Shown: positions 13,470 to 15,753 of the stretch, piece by piece
Position numbering within the stretch: position 1 is the first letter of the stretch
Layout of the letters: every line of letters starts with the position of its first letter
Assembly: GCA_002179805.1 (NCBI GenBank)
Contig: NAVB01001085.1
Coordinates: forward strand, 1 to 15,753
Source: Acanthamoeba lenticulata
Taxonomy: Eukaryota > Discosea > Longamoebia > Acanthamoebidae
Length of the DNA stretch: 15,753 nucleotides
Reading direction: 5' to 3'
Notes under the pieces: model-generated
The model's database searches: none
Seen by the model: the letters and a program-made list of their open reading frames with translations, nothing else
What the model was told of the DNA's origin: nothing
Program-made: the position numbers and the translations under genes

Positions 13470-13692
13470 ATGGAAGCCAAAGCAGTGGTGGTGAAGGAGC
13501 TGGTGCAGGAGTTACATCAAAACCCAGAGAAGCTGGCGCAAGCACTTGACAAGAAGCTAAAAAAGAAGGATTCTGAAGTGGTTGTCAATGTTCAAAATCA
13601 AAGAGCTTGACAGTGTCTTCATTGATGAAGTACCTTCCTTCCCCTTTTTTATTGATGTATACCTCCAAAATTTCAAGAAGGTGCTTCATTAG
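13470..13692 (+). pseudogene. Small unidentified coding-like segment in two overlapping frames
   Basis: Two short frames follow one another. Frame one (13470-13610) encodes 46 residues beginning MEAKAVVVKELVQELHQNPE and is lysine-rich and amphipathic. Frame two (13588-13692) encodes 34 residues, including KELDSVFIDEVPSFPFFIDV. They overlap by 23 nt, as expected if one older reading frame suffered a one-base frameshift. An AATAAA at 13705-13710 follows the second stop. I do not recognise the product. It could be the broken end of a cellular or element-encoded gene, or chance. The stretch lies back to back with the 3' end of a transposase remnant on the other strand. Confidence 0.35.
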
Positions 13693-13704
13693 ACAACATT
13701 GATG

Positions 13705-13710
13705 AATAAA
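13705..13710 (+). terminator. Possible polyadenylation signal AATAAA
   Basis: AATAAA lies 13 nt after the stop of the small plus-strand frame. In an AT-rich region it may be coincidental. Confidence 0.35.
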
Positions 13711-13715
13711 CACAT

Positions 13716-14338
13716 TTATATAAAGATATCTATGATATCAATAAAATTTGAAAATGTGTTGTGGGCGCACTCAAAACAAACAGTCTTTGATAACAACAGG
13801 GATGTCATCTTCAAAGTTGTGTTTGTATCAAGGCAGCGCTTGAGAAATGAGAAGACAAGCTCCATAGGATTGAGTTTGGGAGAGTAGGGAAGGAGTGAAT
13901 AATAGTGTACTGCTAAGTGTTCAAGTGTTCAATTGATTGAGGCTCACCATTAAATTGATGGTGTATGCTTCTTTATCACTAGTGTGGAAAATTTGAAACA
14001 CATTGTAGGTGACAAAAATCATTTCAAACAGCCCCAATGAAAAAAACCTGTTTGAAACGGAAAAAGTTCACAAAACTTGTTTGTTCACTTTGTTTGTGTG
14101 TTGCTGCTACTAGAAAAACAAGAATAAGCAAATCCACCATTTAGATAGCTTTTGGGAAAAAAAAGAAAGAAGGCGAAGTTGCTGGTGTTTTCTGAATTTC
14201 CAAGATGTGCATATGAGAATCTCAAGATGGAGTTTCACATGAAACTCTATTTGCTTGCTCACCACCAATAGAAACACTGCAGTTTTGTAAACCCCTAGGA
14301 GGTATTCTGAAACAATAACAAAATGTTTCACAAAAATA
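13716..14338 (-). pseudogene. Decayed Tc1/mariner-IS630-type DDE transposase, copy 1 (C-terminal part)
   Basis: Read on the minus strand in several frames. The clearest segment, near 13900-13800, gives LLPYSPKLNPMELVFSFLKR. This is the signature around the third catalytic acid of DDE_3 transposases, with Glu kept at 13862-13860. Upstream, near 14030-13950, lies IFVTYNVFQIFHTSDK. It matches the usual I-V-DN-x-x-x-H-S block, but the Asp codon is replaced by TAC (Tyr) at 14007-14005. Near 14270-14220 lies KQIEFHVKLHLE, in the place of the IDE-x-GFH block, with its Asp missing. An in-frame stop near 14070 and a tandem 8-bp duplication at 13915-13930 break the frame. The N-terminal HTH is absent. 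The final stop is at 13718-13716. The element is inactive. Confidence 0.8.
13915..13930. repeat. Tandem 8-bp duplication (AAGTGTTC x2) breaking a transposase frame
   Basis: Two adjacent copies of AAGTGTTC lie just upstream (gene sense) of the PYSPKLNP block of copy 1, where the reading frame shifts. The extra unit is not a multiple of three. Confidence 0.7.
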
Positions 14339-14342
14339 AACT

Positions 14343-15170
14343 TTATTGTAAGATGCGATCTTGAATGTTCATGCATTCTTCATAATATGAAAGAATATCG
14401 CTGTAGTGGAGCTGGGCCAGAGTGTGGAAGAGCAGTTGGGGTATAGGTGTGGTTGCATTTTTGCCATTTTGAATGAAGTTCTTCAGAAATGTAAACACCA
14501 ACTTGCATATATTCAATTTGGGTGAGTATTTTGGTAGGAAGATTAAGTTGATTTGGAACTTGTTGAAGAGCTAAACCAGCAGCTGCCACATTTCAGTGCT
14601 GAAATGAATCATTGCATTGTTGGTGATGAAGAAGTCCCCAGCTTGAAGCTGCCTATGCTAGATCACTGTGATTATGAAGCCCAGAAAATCCACTTCAGAG
14701 TTTGAATTGGTTTGAATGTTGAAGTAGAAGGGTGTTTGTGTATTGGATGGGTTGAGAACAAGTGTCAGTAACATTTTCCAACTTATATTTCTTGATATAT
14801 TGGGTCATTAGCTTCTTCCATGACCAACACCAGCTCCATAAAATACACACAATAAAGCTCTTGCTCACATTGGCACCAGACTTCAATGTGCTATTGTAGG
14901 TTTAATTCAGGATGCAGCCATACATTGTAGCACACCACATTAAACAGCACCATCAACAGTTTCCCCAAGCTTCAGCCATCTAGTTAAATAAAAAATGTTA
15001 ATAAATTTGACACTGATGCTGTGCATGATATACCTAAACCCACCCCAAGGCCCAGAATGGAAAGAGGGGTCTTGTAGCTTGGTGAGCCAGTAGTGTATGA
15101 TGTTGTGAGTAACATTGAATGCTGTTGCTGCAGTTGATGCGCCATGCTCACTTGCAAAAGACAGGTGATA
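14343..15170 (-). pseudogene. Decayed Tc1/mariner-IS630-type DDE transposase, copy 2 (HTH to C-terminus)
   Basis: Minus-strand blocks in order. First, a helix-turn-helix near 15165-15020 (SEHGASTAATAFNVTHNIIH, then YWLTKLQDP and a GGFR turn). Second, a possible intron with donor GTATAT near 15029 and acceptor CTAG near 14980. Third, a second DNA-binding block, SGANVSKSFI, near 14880. Fourth, VLNPSNTQTPFYFN near 14755-14715. Fifth, GDFFITNNAMIHFSTEM near 14640-14590. Sixth, FLPKYSPKLNICKLVFTFLK near 14545-14485. The stop is at 14345-14343 and overlaps an AATAAA. Two in-frame TAG codons interrupt it. The second catalytic position reads NN instead of DN, and the third reads Lys (AAG, 14504-14502) instead of Glu. 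The first catalytic block is missing: sequence before and after it is fused near 14770. The element is inactive. Confidence 0.85.
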
Positions 15171-15247
15171 TAAAAATAAGATGTGAAAAGATCAAATTAG
15201 CATTCTGGACCATCAGGTATCATGGTCCTGTGTAGCATTGTACAATT

Positions 15248-15568
15248 ATGTTTGCCACCATCACAGCTTGTTGTGTTCACAAAAAAGGTGCTAAACCAAA
15301 AAATTCCAATATTTATTTCATGGGGAAGCATTTGGTCCAAATACATATCACCATTTTCACTTTTACCACCATGCAACCAACACCACTTCTAGCATCAATC
15401 ACCTCATATGATGATCTCTTTTTTGTCTTCAAAGGTGTTGGTGATGTCAAGAAGAGTGACTTTGCCTGGGTCATGTTTTATAACGAAGAGCAAGTAATCT
15501 ATCTCAAGCCCCAACCAGTTCCTGTTCCCAAGGTGGTGGTAAAACACCAAGAACATGGGCTCATTTGA
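15248..15568 (+). CDS. Unidentified ORF, 106 residues
   Basis: An ATG-initiated frame of 106 residues in the AT-rich island. An internal ATG at 15371 has an ACCACC context and would give 65 residues. The more protein-like part is SYDDLFFVFKGVGDVKKSDF, then AWVMFYNEEQVIYLKPQP and a Val/Pro/Lys-rich stretch. The arrangement is faintly like the region around the first catalytic Asp of Tc1-type transposases (a [FY]-[DN]-E block), but the match is too weak to assert. No signal peptide or membrane segment is evident. It may be a fragment of a further element, a host gene exon, or non-coding. The reverse strand gives no better reading. Confidence 0.3.
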   Translation: MFATITACCVHKKGAKPKNSNIYFMGKHLVQIHITIFTFTTMQPTPLLASITSYDDLFFVFKGVGDVKKSDFAWVMFYNEEQVIYLKPQPVPVPKVVVKHQEHGLI

Positions 15569-15753
15569 AATGAGAGGTCAAAAATGACTGGTGAAATAAT
15601 ATGGAATCAAAATTAACAATAAGGCAATAAACCTCCATTTGATTTATATAAAAGCATTTTAACCACATTAAACTGATAATACAAGCATTTTTACGTAAGT
15701 GAAAATAATATTACATGCTTATTATGCATATTAAGTTCAAAAATAAAATTACA
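15569..15753. other. AT-rich tail of the window
   Basis: No gene seen. It contains AATAAA near 15626 and a TTATATAAAA element near 15645-15654 that could be a TATA box in either direction. The sequence ends within AT-rich DNA. Confidence 0.35.

Larger units (their letters stand above)
13290..15753. mobile_element. AT-rich island with transposon remnants
   Basis: From about 13290 the composition switches sharply from GC-rich to AT-rich; for example line 14041-14100 holds 19 G/C in 60. The change persists to the window end. Two dead DDE transposase copies lie here on the minus strand, with two small unidentified ORFs on the plus strand. I could not find terminal inverted repeats or a target-site duplication by eye, so the outer boundaries are unknown. 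The left boundary lies close to the start of gene 5. Confidence 0.6.

Noticed and set aside
13033..13494. 153-residue plus-strand ORF crossing the composition boundary
   Set aside because: Its first half is antisense to gene 5 exon 1 and its second half is AT-rich sequence without recognisable features.
14110..14376. 88-residue minus-strand ORF as an intact gene
   Set aside because: It is only an open fragment of transposase copy 1. Homology continues past its stop in other frames, and it lacks catalytic residues.
14380..14589. 69-residue minus-strand ORF
   Set aside because: It is a frame-shifted shadow. The adjacent frame over the same bases carries the PYSPKLN transposase block.
15248..15568. 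Assigning this ORF as a third Tc1 transposase fragment
   Set aside because: The resemblance is limited to a few residues around FYNEEQ. No second block follows, so it is left unidentified.

Overview
The window reads as a compact, gene-dense nuclear segment from a protist. The coding sequence is GC-rich and broken by many short introns, often AT-rich, with AATAAA-type signals. The domain types (IQ/RhoGEF, F-BAR-SH3, F-box-ankyrin) fit a free-living amoebozoan of Acanthamoeba type. That assignment is inference from style, not a database match. I built the gene models by hand: intron phases close without a frameshift across all three complete multi-exon genes, and the open frames carry recognisable domains.

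Layout. (1) 1-3058, minus: the 5' part of a RhoGEF (ubiquitin-fold-like N-terminus, long disordered segment, coiled coil, IQ motif, first helix of a DH domain). It runs off the left edge. (2) 3428-3814, plus: a 128-residue tail-anchored Qc-type SNARE, divergent from gene 1. (3) 4198-7160, plus: a 14-exon, 516-residue F-BAR / HR1-like / SH3 protein. (4) 7465-10628, minus: a 14-exon, 678-residue F-box + ankyrin-repeat protein. One of its introns carries a perfect 120-bp (GTGC)30 microsatellite that begins exactly at a GC splice donor. (5) 10756-13259, minus: a 10-exon, 571-residue F-box + TPR-like + coiled-coil protein, upstream of gene 4 in the same orientation. (6) about 13290-15753: an abrupt AT-rich island holding two diverged, dead Tc1/mariner-IS630-type (DDE) transposase remnants in tandem on the minus strand, plus two small unidentified plus-strand ORFs.

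How the genes may work together. Genes 1-3 all fall in the membrane-trafficking / Rho-actin area: a Rho activator, a membrane-fusion SNARE, and a membrane-curving adaptor whose relatives bind Rho GTPases and actin nucleators. Genes 4 and 5 are probable substrate receptors of SCF ubiquitin ligases with different substrate-binding modules. Eukaryotic neighbours need not be co-functional, so these links are suggestions.

Most notable points: the two transposase fossils, in which catalytic acidic residues are replaced by changes one base away from a catalytic codon; the Z-DNA-prone microsatellite at a splice donor; an unusual donor consensus (GTRC, with C at +4 in most introns) and four inferred GC-AG introns; and the RhoGEF domain order. 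I found no CRISPR array, tRNA, rRNA or convincing wholly new system.
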